From Anaerobacillus arseniciselenatis (GTDB lineage Bacteria > Bacillota > Bacilli > Bacillales > Anaerobacillaceae): 64,000 nt of DNA. The stretch lies in assembly GCF_001865995.1 (NCBI RefSeq), contig NZ_MLQQ01000044.1:30815-94814 (forward strand). The letters are read 5' to 3'. Below are positions 34,696 through 43,814 of this stretch, piece by piece (the first letter of the stretch is position 1; every line of letters starts with the position of its first letter). Under the pieces are notes generated by a model. That model was not told the DNA's origin and searched no databases. It worked only from the letters and a program-made list of their open reading frames with translations. Position numbers and translations under genes: made by a program.

Positions 34696-35120
34696 TTTTT
34701 ACAAAATCCACGTACTTTCTTTATGGTTTTTACAAAATGCACGTACCTTCTCTTTATTTTTTACAAAATGCGCGTACCTTCTATTGGCTTTTTACAAAAT
34801 CCACGTACTTTCTTTAAGTATTCTATGATTTAATCATCCAATTTACTAGTTTGATATTGTCGATTTATGTCACTTCCTGTTATAACTCTTAAAGATTTTT
34901 ACAAAATTCGCGTACCATCTCTTTGCTTTTTACAAAAAGCACGTACTTTGTATGGAGTTTTTACAAAATCCACGTACCTTCTGCCTAAAATTTTTCTGAA
35001 AATTTTTTTAGGTTAAAATAATTACTACGGAGATAAGGCTTTAGTGAGCTTTTTACAAAATCCACGTACCTGTGCAATCCGTTGGTGCTAATAGCTTTTT
35101 ACAAAATTCACGTACCTTCT
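34696..35120. repeat. Iteron array, probable replication origin
   Basis: Nine direct copies of TTTTTACAAAAT-N-CRCGTAC-YTTCT start at 34696, 34727, 34758, 34789, 34896, 34927, 34958, 35050 and 35096. Within clusters the period is exactly 31 bp, about three helical turns, so bound proteins would share one face of the helix. An A/T-rich block (34987-35025) with AAATTTTTCTGA, repeated at 35139, could be the unwinding element. The array lies between two candidate replication genes. Confidence 0.85.
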
Positions 35121-35233
35121 TACCTCTTTTAAATACCAAATTTTTCTGATAGACTACGAATATAGTTTAGCGATTATTGGATTATTTTGCCGATAATTGA
35201 AGTTAGTAAAAAAGAATTGTTGAAAAGAAAAAA

Positions 35234-35333
35234 ACTTCCACCTGGTAAGTGGAAGTGTACTTTAAAAATTTAGAGTGCTGGTAACACTCTTTGAAAAAAC
35301 AATTTGGTTGTACTTTCACGGCTGGTAACCGTG
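35234..35333. ncRNA. Three consecutive hairpins with the same CTGGTAA loop
   Basis: ACTTCCAC-CTGGTAA-GTGGAAGT (35234-35256), AGAGTG-CTGGTAA-CACTCT (35272-35290) and CACGG-CTGGTAA-CCGTG (35317-35333). Stems differ in sequence and length (8, 6, 5 pairs) but the seven-base loop is identical, a sign of selection on the loop in RNA or single-stranded DNA. They lie between the iterons and the next gene and may be a leader, an antisense RNA or a protein-binding RNA that controls copy number. Confidence 0.6.
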
Positions 35334-35553
35334 GGTCTAGCAATTAAAAATCAATAAGGCAGAACATTTTAAAAAAAATAAAAACAAAACCTTTTTAAAA
35401 ATTTACTTTTAAAAGGGCTACTTTCTTATTGTTTAAATTGCTATTATCTTATCTTAATTATACTAGCTAGAATGCAATTTTTCAAGTTGCTAGCTTATTA
35501 TTCTACATCTGATCGATATATTTATTTTGATTTTTACAAAGGAGGGTTGAGTA

Positions 35554-37023
35554 ATGGCTATATTAAAAAATAAACTAGGTTTAGAGGGAAGAGAAACAAC
35601 TCCAGTTGCTATTAGTACTGAGTTTTGGCAGCAATTAATCACTACTGATCGTTTATTTGATGATAAAAGCCATGACTCTAACTCTTCTTATGATTTAAAG
35701 CGTGTTACCAATACCGATCTTGACCTAATGATTATCTTACATAAAATTTGTAATACGAACGGTTCAATTACAGAAACAACGATCCATCAAATTTATCATC
35801 AAGTATGCTTATATTTTGAAACACCACCAAGCAAGACTCAGTTTTATATTTCTATTGATAAATTTATTACTAAAGAGCTTATATTTGCAAAAAAGAATAA
35901 AATTACAGGCTTATATACATACAAGTTAAATCATTTTATTAATCGAGAAACTGGTAAACTTCACCGTTATGGTCTTGTTTCCGAAGAAGTTTTTACATCT
36001 AGATTTACTAATCTTTCTCTAGCTGCAAGAAAAGCCTTCTTAATGACGGCAATTAAACAAGGGAAACAGCCCTTTATTTTTCATGGTATTCATGGAGAAA
36101 ATGGCTTGTTTAAATTACTAAAGAAAAATCAACCAAACCAAATTCGTGAAGTCTTGGATGAGTTAACCGAAGCTGCGGAGGACAAGCCTGGATTTCTAGC
36201 TGTAGCAAAATTAGAAAAACATCGCGGACGTTATCACAAAGTATACTTTGGCTTGCATGATGATTACAAAGTTAAAGCTGCTGACGGTCAAGAGTTTCGT
36301 GATCCAATTAAGGCGCCAGTACGTTACCCAAGAAAAGCGAAATTTATAGAACGGTTATTGATGGAATTAGGTATTGCTGAATTAAAAGAACAAATGGCAT
36401 TACTAGTAAATTGCTTAAAAAATTTAGGCTTTAGGGTCATTCGTCAAGTTTTACGTCAAATCAAAGCCTTTGTTACTAAAAATGGTCAATTCCCTTCTGA
36501 TCTTGCTTATACAATTATGAAAGAAGCACGTATACAACGCGATTGCGAAATTAGAGACTTAGCTCATGAATTAGGGATTTTTAAATTTATTGCTCCAGGA
36601 TTAAAAGATGTTGAAATTGAAAATCGACTTTTCGAATTTTCTAATGCAATGTGCCGATATAGCAATGATCAGATAAGAAAAATGTTTAAGTCCATGAAAC
36701 AAGCGATAGAGGAAAAGTTTTCTGCATACATTATGCCTAGCTTTGAAGATTATTGTTTTGATAATCAGTTATCGAATATTGAAGTTATTCACTGGAATAG
36801 GGCTTATGCTTATAGACGTAGAATTGACGTTAACACTTATAGAGAGTTGGAAAATCATGCGATTCTTTTCGAATTAGACAAAGGGGAAGAGCATGTTTAC
36901 GACTGGCTTAATTGTAGGATTGAACGTGAAAAGCCAATTCAACCAACAGTAGATAGTAGTGAGTTAAAAATTGAAAAATTTATTCTCGCTAACTCTCCAA
37001 ACTCTCTGAATTTTCAAAATTAA
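35554..37023 (+). CDS. Large hypothetical protein next to the origin, possible replication protein
   Basis: 489 residues, basic, soluble. The first 130 include winged-helix-like helices (LDLMIILHKICNTNGSITET then IDKFITKELIFAKKNKITGL). Middle parts (AEDKPGFLAVAKLEKHRGRY) alternate strands and helices. The C-terminal 200 are helical. ACAAAGGAGGGTTGAGTA precedes the ATG. It follows the iterons and the three CTGGTAA hairpins, so a role in replication or its control is likely from position. No motif identifies a polymerase, primase or helicase. It could equally be the initiator, with the 33177 product as partner. Confidence 0.5.
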   Translation: MAILKNKLGLEGRETTPVAISTEFWQQLITTDRLFDDKSHDSNSSYDLKRVTNTDLDLMIILHKICNTNGSITETTIHQIYHQVCLYFETPPSKTQFYISIDKFITKELIFAKKNKITGLYTYKLNHFINRETGKLHRYGLVSEEVFTSRFTNLSLAARKAFLMTAIKQGKQPFIFHGIHGENGLFKLLKKNQPNQIREVLDELTEAAEDKPGFLAVAKLEKHRGRYHKVYFGLHDDYKVKAADGQEFRDPIKAPVRYPRKAKFIERLLMELGIAELKEQMALLVNCLKNLGFRVIRQVLRQIKAFVTKNGQFPSDLAYTIMKEARIQRDCEIRDLAHELGIFKFIAPGLKDVEIENRLFEFSNAMCRYSNDQIRKMFKSMKQAIEEKFSAYIMPSFEDYCFDNQLSNIEVIHWNRAYAYRRRIDVNTYRELENHAILFELDKGEEHVYDWLNCRIEREKPIQPTVDSSELKIEKFILANSPNSLNFQN

Positions 37024-37037
37024 ACAACGGTAAGTGT

Positions 37038-37075
37038 GCTCTCTTAAAAAATCTAACTTAAGAGGGCTATTTGTT
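37038..37075 (+). terminator. Hairpin after the 35554 gene
   Basis: GCTCTCTTAA (37038-37047) pairs with TTAAGAGGGC (37058-37067); a short T-rich tail follows. The rest of 37068-37690 is A/T-rich with two AGTGTTAAT words and no gene that I can support. Confidence 0.55.
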
Positions 37076-37698
37076 GTGTCTTTAAGTATTTGTTAGCCAT
37101 TCTACCATATTGTCAATCGATAAATTCAACAAATTATTTTAATATAAAGCAGCAATAAGATAAAGTGATTAGTTACTTGCTAGTTTCTGAGCGCTATTAT
37201 TAAGTACCAAACCATAAAAAACCAATTTTTTTTTTGTGAGTAGTGTTAATTCTGTTAATAACTACCCAAAAAATAGTGTTAATAAATATAAATAAATCCT
37301 GTATTAATATTAGTTTGGTTTTATATGTTATTCTTAGTGTCAATCTCGATTTTTTATGCTTTAAGGCACCTTTTCATCCTGTCAATAACGGTTTTATATT
37401 TCAAAAATCACCTTAACCATAGTAATACCAAGGGATGCAGTATCTATATAATAGAACTTAGTTTTTTTCTTTAGTAGGATTTTCTCTTTTATTAGTTTTC
37501 TTTAATAAAATATATTATATATAGTGTTATATGATTAGATTTTCAGTCAAATCACTTGTTTTCTACAAATTGCGATAATTTCAATGAATTATATATAAAA
37601 AAGGTTGAAATTTGTTTTATTATCAGATATTATTTCAGTAGACAAACTGAGAAAACTTAACAATTATATAAACTATTTACTACGTTGTTAGAAATAGT

Positions 37699-37756
37699 GC
37701 GGAAGACGCATATTTCTCTCCTTTAGATTAAGGGGAGCAGTATGTGTCTTTTTTCG
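37699..37756 (+). promoter_or_regulatory. Family A leader terminator, copy 3, before the S1/Tad operon
   Basis: GCGGAAGACGCA (37699-37710) begins a hairpin: AGACGCATA pairs with TATGTGTCT, with an inner CTCTCC/GGGGAG stem, followed by a T run. The next gene starts at 37792 behind ATTACATTTTAGGAGGAAAT. Confidence 0.75.
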
Positions 37757-37791
37757 TTTTGTTTCAATTACATTTTAGGAGGAAATTTTTT

Positions 37792-38658
37792 ATGAATGCT
37801 ATGTTACAGGAAATGTTGCAGGAAAGTAGGGACAGAAAGTGGGTCCAGTACGGCGTTGTTGAAACCATTCGTAAAGTAGATGTGAATGGGAAACAAGAAG
37901 AATTAGTAGTTATTGGTTATCAAGGCGAACGAGTTTATGCCAGAAAGGAAGACTTTATCGAACGTAATATTTCGAGTTTGAATGGTTTTGTTTCTACAAC
38001 GGTTCCTTTCATCGTTAAAGATCTTAAAGATGGTGTAGTATCTGTAAGCCGTATCGAAGCTTTAAAGAAAGTTTCGAAGCAATTTGTTGAGAGCGTGAAA
38101 ATTGGTGATCGTATTAAAGGTACGGTTACTGGAGTTAGTGATAATGGACTTGTGTATGTAGAAGTTCAAGGATATCCTTGCTTAATTCCACCGGAAGAAT
38201 GGGATTTTAAACGAGTTCAAAATTTACGTGAATTGTTATCGCTAGGGACAATTGTAGAAGCAAATGTCATTTCCATCGACAAGTTAAATGGAAGCGAGGA
38301 AAAGATTGATTATCGTATCCGTTTAAGTCGGAAATCAATTCTTCAAGAAGAAATGGATTCAATTTGGGATAACATTGATAGTCATTGTAGAGTAGGAGAT
38401 TTTATTTCTTTTAAAGTAACTGGTCAAGCAAGTGGTTACAACTCTTACTACTGTGAATTATCAAACGGAATATCTTTAATTGGTAATTTAACCTCCAATC
38501 TAAGAAATAAGCATAATGACTACTTGCCACCTGGTACATTATGCAAAGGAACGATTAAATTTATAGATAAGAAGAAGAAACGTGGGAAAATCAATATTCA
38601 ACAAGTCGAAGCGAATTTTGCTAATTTATTAAATCAACGTAGCTTCGGTATCCTCTAA
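37792..38658 (+). CDS. S1-domain RNA-binding protein
   Basis: 288 residues from ATG 37792; earlier in-frame codons lie in the leader. An S1/OB domain is clear at about 85-180 (VKIGDRIKGTVTGVSDNGLV, then VEANVISIDKL and IRLSRKSI). A second, weaker one spans about 190-280 (VGDFISFKVTGQASGY, then GTLCKGTIKFIDKKKKRGKI). S1 domains bind single-stranded RNA in ribosomal protein S1 and related regulators. It is the first gene of the Tad operon and lies behind a family A leader, so it could bind such leaders and autoregulate. That link is inference. The upstream start region matches the shared TTACA..TTAGGAGG motif. Confidence 0.8.
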   Translation: MNAMLQEMLQESRDRKWVQYGVVETIRKVDVNGKQEELVVIGYQGERVYARKEDFIERNISSLNGFVSTTVPFIVKDLKDGVVSVSRIEALKKVSKQFVESVKIGDRIKGTVTGVSDNGLVYVEVQGYPCLIPPEEWDFKRVQNLRELLSLGTIVEANVISIDKLNGSEEKIDYRIRLSRKSILQEEMDSIWDNIDSHCRVGDFISFKVTGQASGYNSYYCELSNGISLIGNLTSNLRNKHNDYLPPGTLCKGTIKFIDKKKKRGKINIQQVEANFANLLNQRSFGIL

Positions 38659-38664
38659 GGGCTT

Positions 38665-39573
38665 ATGAGTATTTGGAAGACGAAACAAGGAACTGTCCCG
38701 CTCCTTGATGATCCTACAGTAGAAATTGAAATGTTTCGATGGAGTAGGCGACCTGATCTTCATTTAGATATTATTCAGCACCGTGTCCAAACAGGTCAAA
38801 TATCTCAACTAGATCTTGATCTTGCTGTTACATTGTCTAATGCAAGATTTCTAACTGAACGCCAGCTGCGTCTTTTATATAGTCGTGCAATAAAAGGACA
38901 TAAATTAGGTACAAGGCTTCGAGTATTACAACAAAATGGTTGGTTGGAAGGTTGGAAATTAAAGAGTGAGGACCATGAGACTGAATATGTTTGGTCTGTA
39001 GGAATTGCAGCTAAGAATTTCTTAAGCTATAGCTTAGGTATGCCAGATGTACCCAATCCGCTGCACATGGCTTCCTCAATTACGCAGCAACTTTTTTATC
39101 CTACTTTAAACGAAATACGTATTCAATTATTAAAAAGGGGACTTATTGAAAAAGAGAAATTTTTGTTTCATCCCTTCTTATCGAATGATTTAGAATCGCC
39201 TCATGCTGTTTTCCAGTTAGATACGCCAGCTGGAAAAATGGATTTTATTGTTGAACGGTTAAATCAAGGTCAAAACCCTTTACGATTTTTAAAGAGAAAG
39301 CAATCAAGTTACCGAAAATATTTTTCAAATAACGGTTCATTACCAAAGTTCTTTCAAGATTCTGATCAGAGTGTTTTAGTTTGGAGCATTTCAACCGAAG
39401 AAGGTATAGATCAGATTGTTTCCTCTTATTCGAATTTTGAACAGGAGTTTATGCAGTTATTTCTAGTTGGTGAATTTATTGATCAATTTCGTCATTCATG
39501 GAGAGTAGCTAAACACTTAGAGGGAAACCAAGCGGAAATACAAAAATTTGATATGGATTTTATGAAAGATTAA
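38665..39573 (+). CDS. Replication-relaxation-like winged-helix protein
   Basis: 302 residues. A winged helix at about 50-115 (VTLSNARFLTERQLRLLYSR, LRVLQQNGWLEGWKL) matches the N-terminal layout of the Replic_Relax-type protein at 28625. The C-terminal part (KMDFIVERLNQG, then SDQSVLVWSISTEEG) is shorter and lacks its clear PDW..ECDRGT residues, so any nuclease activity is doubtful. It starts six bases after the S1 gene, with CTAAGGG upstream, and precedes the pilus genes. A regulatory DNA-binding role is more likely than nicking. Confidence 0.55.
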   Translation: MSIWKTKQGTVPLLDDPTVEIEMFRWSRRPDLHLDIIQHRVQTGQISQLDLDLAVTLSNARFLTERQLRLLYSRAIKGHKLGTRLRVLQQNGWLEGWKLKSEDHETEYVWSVGIAAKNFLSYSLGMPDVPNPLHMASSITQQLFYPTLNEIRIQLLKRGLIEKEKFLFHPFLSNDLESPHAVFQLDTPAGKMDFIVERLNQGQNPLRFLKRKQSSYRKYFSNNGSLPKFFQDSDQSVLVWSISTEEGIDQIVSSYSNFEQEFMQLFLVGEFIDQFRHSWRVAKHLEGNQAEIQKFDMDFMKD

Positions 39574-39589
39574 ATGGAGGTAATAAGGT

Positions 39590-40240
39590 TTGAAAAAAAT
39601 AATAAATAAAAACTTACTTATATCAATTTTATTTTTATTAATTTTTATAGGAACAGCAATTTTTGTTATTACTGATCCTTTTAATGAGTTAAATTCTATT
39701 CAAGTAGTTTTAGCAAAAGAAGATATAGAGATCAATCAAATGATCGAAAATGACGACGTATATGTAGCGGTTTTTCCCAAAAATCTTTTTACCTCTGAAA
39801 TATTAGTTCAAAAAAATAAGGTTGTTGGTAAAAGAGCAAACGTAAAAATTTCTCAAAATAGTTTCTTTACAAGCGATATGTTAGATATGGCCTTTTTACG
39901 TCCTACAGAAGAACACCAATTCTTTATTATTCCTAACAGTTGGATATTACAGTTACAAGGATCATTACGTCGATTTGATAAGGTTAATATTTATGCTGTC
40001 ATTTCAGAAAAACAAAATGAATTTCCACTTCCGATCATAAGTGATCCGATATTGAAAGAAATTCCTGTTATTTATGTGAAAAGTAATAACAATCGTGAAG
40101 TGGAAGACGTAAATGGCGTTTCAGATCGGTTACAGGGAACTACTCGTCCTACACAAGTTGAATTAAGTTTAAAAAGTGAGGAATTTAAGAAACTTGAAGA
40201 ACTTTACGATCAGGGATATAAATTTATATTTAGTTATTAG
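39590..40240 (+). CDS. cpaB: CpaB/RcpC-like SAF-domain pilus protein
   Basis: 216 residues, TTG start behind ATGGAGGTAATAAGG. One N-terminal TM helix (about 8-28) precedes a SAF-type domain (VLAKEDIEINQMIENDDVYV, then VVGKRANVKISQNSFFTSDML), the fold of CpaB/FlgA proteins that guide Flp pilus assembly outside the membrane. The C-terminal domain (about 100-216) is beta-rich. Its position before cpaE and tadA is typical of tad loci. Identity is low enough that the call depends on fold pattern and context together. Confidence 0.75.
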   Translation: MKKIINKNLLISILFLLIFIGTAIFVITDPFNELNSIQVVLAKEDIEINQMIENDDVYVAVFPKNLFTSEILVQKNKVVGKRANVKISQNSFFTSDMLDMAFLRPTEEHQFFIIPNSWILQLQGSLRRFDKVNIYAVISEKQNEFPLPIISDPILKEIPVIYVKSNNNREVEDVNGVSDRLQGTTRPTQVELSLKSEEFKKLEELYDQGYKFIFSY

Positions 40241-40249
40241 GAGGCTTTT

Positions 40250-41386
40250 ATGAAAATAGCTATATTAAGCGAGAATCCGATAATAAAAGAGGCCCTTGAA
40301 CAAATAGATGAAGTAAAGAAAGTAGAAAATGTACACGAAATTGAAGATATTGGTATGAATTTTAACACCTTAATTTTAGATAAAGGAGAATTGGCTTCTG
40401 TTGATCTCATTGAATTAAGAGAACGGTTTCCAAACTTTAAGATAATGTTATTAGTCAAAATAGGTGAGGATACGTTTTTTGAAAAGGCTTGTACAACTCA
40501 TTCAATTGATGTTGTGAGTAAGGATATTATAGAAAAAGAAATAGTTTATTTCGTGAAAACAAATTGGTTAGGTAAAGACTTAGGTTCGAACTCTGACTAT
40601 CAAAATGTCTATGCGGTTATGGGTACTCATAATCAGGTGGGATCTTCAGAGTTTTGTTTTGGTGTAGCGAAAGTATTAAGTGAATACAACCGGAGGGTAG
40701 TAGTTGTAGGTTTAAACCCGTATAACCCAAGTGAAATAAGAACTGTTAATACTAATCAATCTCTAGATCAAATTTATCCGCTACTTGAAAATAAGGTTTT
40801 AAAACAATCTGATGATATAAAAAAGTATTTAACTGGGGTGGAAGGGTTTGACTATTTAATTGGTAATAGAGATTTCTATAATGCTGTGAACTATACTGAA
40901 GAACCTATCCACTATATGATTGACATTCTAAAGGATGAGTATGATTTTGTTCTATTAGATATTGGATCATTTTATGATAATTTACTTCCTTTAACTGGAC
41001 TAAGTATAGCTGACACTCATATTGTTATTTCTTCACAAGAGATTGCTTCCATTCAACAATATAAACGGTGGAATGAGCAAATTCTTAAACGTGTAAATTT
41101 TAAGCCTAATAATCGCTTTTTGATTGTAAATAAATACTCGTCCCGAGCTGTAATAACACCAAAGCAATTACAAGTAGAGTTAGAGATACCCTTACTAGGT
41201 AATTTACCTTTTGTGTCAGAAGCTAACGATGATGTATATAACGATGGATTTATAGCGAACGGTAATCACAAGGGATATTATACCTCTATCATTAACATAA
41301 CAAAGGCTTTAATGAATATAGCAGATAAAGATAATTCGAGTAAAAAACCGTTTTTCCTAACAAAAATTTTTAGGAAGGAAGGGTAA
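40250..41386 (+). CDS. cpaE: CpaE/TadZ-like protein with degenerate ATPase site
   Basis: 378 residues. The N-terminal 110 are receiver-like (MKIAILSENPIIKEALEQID, then FNTLILDKG), followed by a MinD/ParA-like domain (from about 118). The nucleotide loop reads GTHNQVGSSE at 125-134, in place of KGGxGKT/S, so both signature lysines are missing; ATP binding is doubtful. TadZ/CpaE proteins place the pilus machine at the cell pole or septum. It lies nine bases after cpaB and just before tadA. A second CpaE-like protein at 53494 keeps one of the lysines, so the two may form a heteromer. Confidence 0.8.
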   Translation: MKIAILSENPIIKEALEQIDEVKKVENVHEIEDIGMNFNTLILDKGELASVDLIELRERFPNFKIMLLVKIGEDTFFEKACTTHSIDVVSKDIIEKEIVYFVKTNWLGKDLGSNSDYQNVYAVMGTHNQVGSSEFCFGVAKVLSEYNRRVVVVGLNPYNPSEIRTVNTNQSLDQIYPLLENKVLKQSDDIKKYLTGVEGFDYLIGNRDFYNAVNYTEEPIHYMIDILKDEYDFVLLDIGSFYDNLLPLTGLSIADTHIVISSQEIASIQQYKRWNEQILKRVNFKPNNRFLIVNKYSSRAVITPKQLQVELEIPLLGNLPFVSEANDDVYNDGFIANGNHKGYYTSIINITKALMNIADKDNSSKKPFFLTKIFRKEG

Positions 41387-41389
41387 TTG

Positions 41390-42847
41390 ATGGAAAATAC
41401 TTTGAGCAAATATAAGTCACCAAAGCAAAGAAATAAGTTAGACGTTGTTGAGCATCTAAATTCATTAAAGGAGCAGAAACATTCCACCTATAATAGTTTT
41501 TATGAAACATGTGAATTGACTAAGGAGTATATTCACGAGAAGTATAAAGATTCAGTTGAAAGAGATAAACATCGAAATGATTTTGTTCCTATTTATCATG
41601 AAGCGATGATCGGAAAACCTAATGCAGTAAACATAATTAAAAAGGATATACAAGATTACCTTTCAAAAAATGGATATTCTCAAATACAATTTCCGTCATA
41701 CTATCCTACATTAGTTGATGCAATCTATGAAGTTACTTTTGGTTGGGGGCCACTAGCAGTATTTAAATATAGACCTGAAGCAGAAGGGATTAAAGCCATA
41801 GGAGTAGATATTAAGCTAAAAACTACTAGTGGGTATGAACGTTTAGACTTTACATTTAGAAATCTACAAGAAGTTGAAGAAATATGTCATCGTTTAAGCA
41901 ACATTGATAAATATAATAAATTAAATCGCTTTAATTCTCCTGAATTAGAAACAAGAACTAATGAAGGTTATCGTGTTTCAATTATGATCCCTGATCGTAA
42001 GGTGGGAGAGCCATCAATAACTTTTCGTAGACAAATAGTGAAAAAACCATCATTTGAGCAGCAGGCTGAATTAGGGACAATTCCAAAGGAGGCCATTGAG
42101 ATTTTTGAAATTTTAGCTCTTCTTGAGATGAATTCAACAATAGCTGGTCCTCCGCAAAGTGGCAAGAGTACAATGTTAATGACATTTTTAAAGCAGTTTG
42201 CGTACTCGGGGTTAGGAACTCTTTATTGTGAGAAAAACCCTGAATTTATCGTGAGAGATATTTTTCCTCGATCAGATGTTGATCATGTACTGGCTGATGG
42301 AGAAGAATTTGAGAAAATTGTTTCAGCATCGTTGTTAAGGCAAGATATTACTAACGTTTTAATAGGTGAAATAAGAGAATATGAAGCTGGATTATATAGA
42401 AGGGCTTCATTACAAGGAATTAAAAAAGTAAGTGGTACTTTACATGACTCCGATCCTTTAGATATTCCTGAAATATTAACCTCTTTATATATGCTTTACA
42501 ACTCAATATCGTTGGATTTTAATAACGTATACCGAATTTTTGCAAGAAATGTACATTTCTCGGTTTCGATGTCAGAAATTTCACCTGGACAACGAAGAGT
42601 TACATCTGTACAATTTTATGATTTTGATTCTAAGACCTCAGAACTTAAAATGTATAAAATTATGAACTATGATGAGGAATTAAATAGTTGGGGATTTTGT
42701 AGTTTTATTCCTGAAAGATTAAAAAGAATAGCGAAACAGACAACTCCTAAAGAGATGCAAATTCTTCAAAATAAATTATCTCTTTTAGAAAAAAAATATC
42801 CGATGGTTAAACAGGAAAAAGTGACAATAGGTCACTGTGTGAGGTAG
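41390..42847 (+). CDS. tadA: TadA/CpaF-family secretion ATPase
   Basis: 485 residues from ATG 41390 (GGAAGGAAGGG upstream). Walker A GPPQSGKST is at about 253-261. The surrounding VirB11/TadA core includes GYRVSIMIPDRKVGEPSITF before it and NVLIGEIREYEAGLYRRA after it (Walker B and His-box region). The enzyme powers Flp pilus assembly at the membrane with TadB and TadC, whose genes follow at once. An N-terminal helical domain (about 1-110) is shorter than in some homologues. It could also serve as a VirB11-like ATPase for the T4SS, which otherwise lacks one here. Confidence 0.88.
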   Translation: MENTLSKYKSPKQRNKLDVVEHLNSLKEQKHSTYNSFYETCELTKEYIHEKYKDSVERDKHRNDFVPIYHEAMIGKPNAVNIIKKDIQDYLSKNGYSQIQFPSYYPTLVDAIYEVTFGWGPLAVFKYRPEAEGIKAIGVDIKLKTTSGYERLDFTFRNLQEVEEICHRLSNIDKYNKLNRFNSPELETRTNEGYRVSIMIPDRKVGEPSITFRRQIVKKPSFEQQAELGTIPKEAIEIFEILALLEMNSTIAGPPQSGKSTMLMTFLKQFAYSGLGTLYCEKNPEFIVRDIFPRSDVDHVLADGEEFEKIVSASLLRQDITNVLIGEIREYEAGLYRRASLQGIKKVSGTLHDSDPLDIPEILTSLYMLYNSISLDFNNVYRIFARNVHFSVSMSEISPGQRRVTSVQFYDFDSKTSELKMYKIMNYDEELNSWGFCSFIPERLKRIAKQTTPKEMQILQNKLSLLEKKYPMVKQEKVTIGHCVR

Positions 42848-42852
42848 GTCGC

Positions 42853-43797
42853 ATGGAGTATAAAACTATTCTTTATATTGGATTAATTGTACTTGGAATT
42901 TTATCTTTATTCTTTCTACTTTTAGCGCTAGGTTTTGACACCAAGAGAATACAAGGTCGATTTAAGGCCAGTAGTGAGATGAAGGCAAAAAAATATTCTG
43001 ACTTTCTTTTAAAGAAATCTTTCTTTAAAAAATACCATTTTTTATTACTAACAACTGTGCCTGGTTATAAAGTGCAACATTTTGCAACTATTTTGTATAG
43101 TCAATTTGTATTATTTGTGTTCTTGTCAGTCATATTAAGGGTTCTATTAGAAACTTGGAAATTAAGTCTTTTCTCTGCGCTGTTTTTTAGTATTTTGTTG
43201 CCTTTAATTTTTATGTCTATTCAATTAATGAAGATTAAAGACAGTGTGTATGAAACGATTGGAGATGCGATAGAGGTTTTACTTCAATCTTACCGTAAGC
43301 ATAATTACAATATGTTGTACGCTTTAAAGGATCTTACTGATTCGACGCATGGACCTCTTAAATCAATATTTACGTCTTTATTTATACGTATGCATGGAAC
43401 AGAAAAAGATCAAGATTATGCTTCGGAAGTTTTTGCTTTCCAAATCGGAAAAAACTGGGGAATTATCTTATCAAGGTCTATCTTAAAATCTATTAAAGAA
43501 GGAATTAACGTAGAAATTACGTTAGAGCACATATTAGAAGATCTTTCTAACTTTAATAAAATTAATCGAAAGAGTAAAACAAAGGGGAGAGAAGCAACCT
43601 TTTTAGGTTTTTTACCCATTCCATTAACGTTTTTATTTATTTTCTTGGGAGATAAGTATTTAATTCCAGGGGGAAATGTCTATTACTACCATTTTGGTAC
43701 ACCTTTAGGATTAAAAGTATTTATTATAACCATGATATTAGGTGCAATTAATTTAGTCATGGCTTATATTCTCAACAAATCTAAACAAGGATTGTAG
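42853..43797 (+). CDS. tadB: TadB-like inner-membrane platform protein
   Basis: 314 residues with hydrophobic segments at about 5-25, 72-92, 100-120 and near 255-305, flanking a cytoplasmic helical domain (about 125-245, DAIEVLLQSYRKHNYNMLYA). This is the T2SSF/TadB layout. It follows tadA by five bases. The protein would form the pilus assembly platform together with the TadC-like product of the next gene. Confidence 0.75.
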   Translation: MEYKTILYIGLIVLGILSLFFLLLALGFDTKRIQGRFKASSEMKAKKYSDFLLKKSFFKKYHFLLLTTVPGYKVQHFATILYSQFVLFVFLSVILRVLLETWKLSLFSALFFSILLPLIFMSIQLMKIKDSVYETIGDAIEVLLQSYRKHNYNMLYALKDLTDSTHGPLKSIFTSLFIRMHGTEKDQDYASEVFAFQIGKNWGIILSRSILKSIKEGINVEITLEHILEDLSNFNKINRKSKTKGREATFLGFLPIPLTFLFIFLGDKYLIPGGNVYYYHFGTPLGLKVFIITMILGAINLVMAYILNKSKQGL

Positions 43798-43814
43798 AAA
43801 TGGAGGGGAAATAA

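Noticed and set aside
34696..35120. CRISPR array
   Set aside because: The repeats are spaced at 31 bp with only 6-7 variable bases between units, too short for spacers, and there are no cas genes; iterons fit better.
35234..35333. Tandem transcription terminators
   Set aside because: No T runs follow the stems, and the identical loop would not be needed for termination.
40237..40458. Leftward frame over the start of cpaE
   Set aside because: Shadow of a clear plus-strand gene with a ribosome-binding site.
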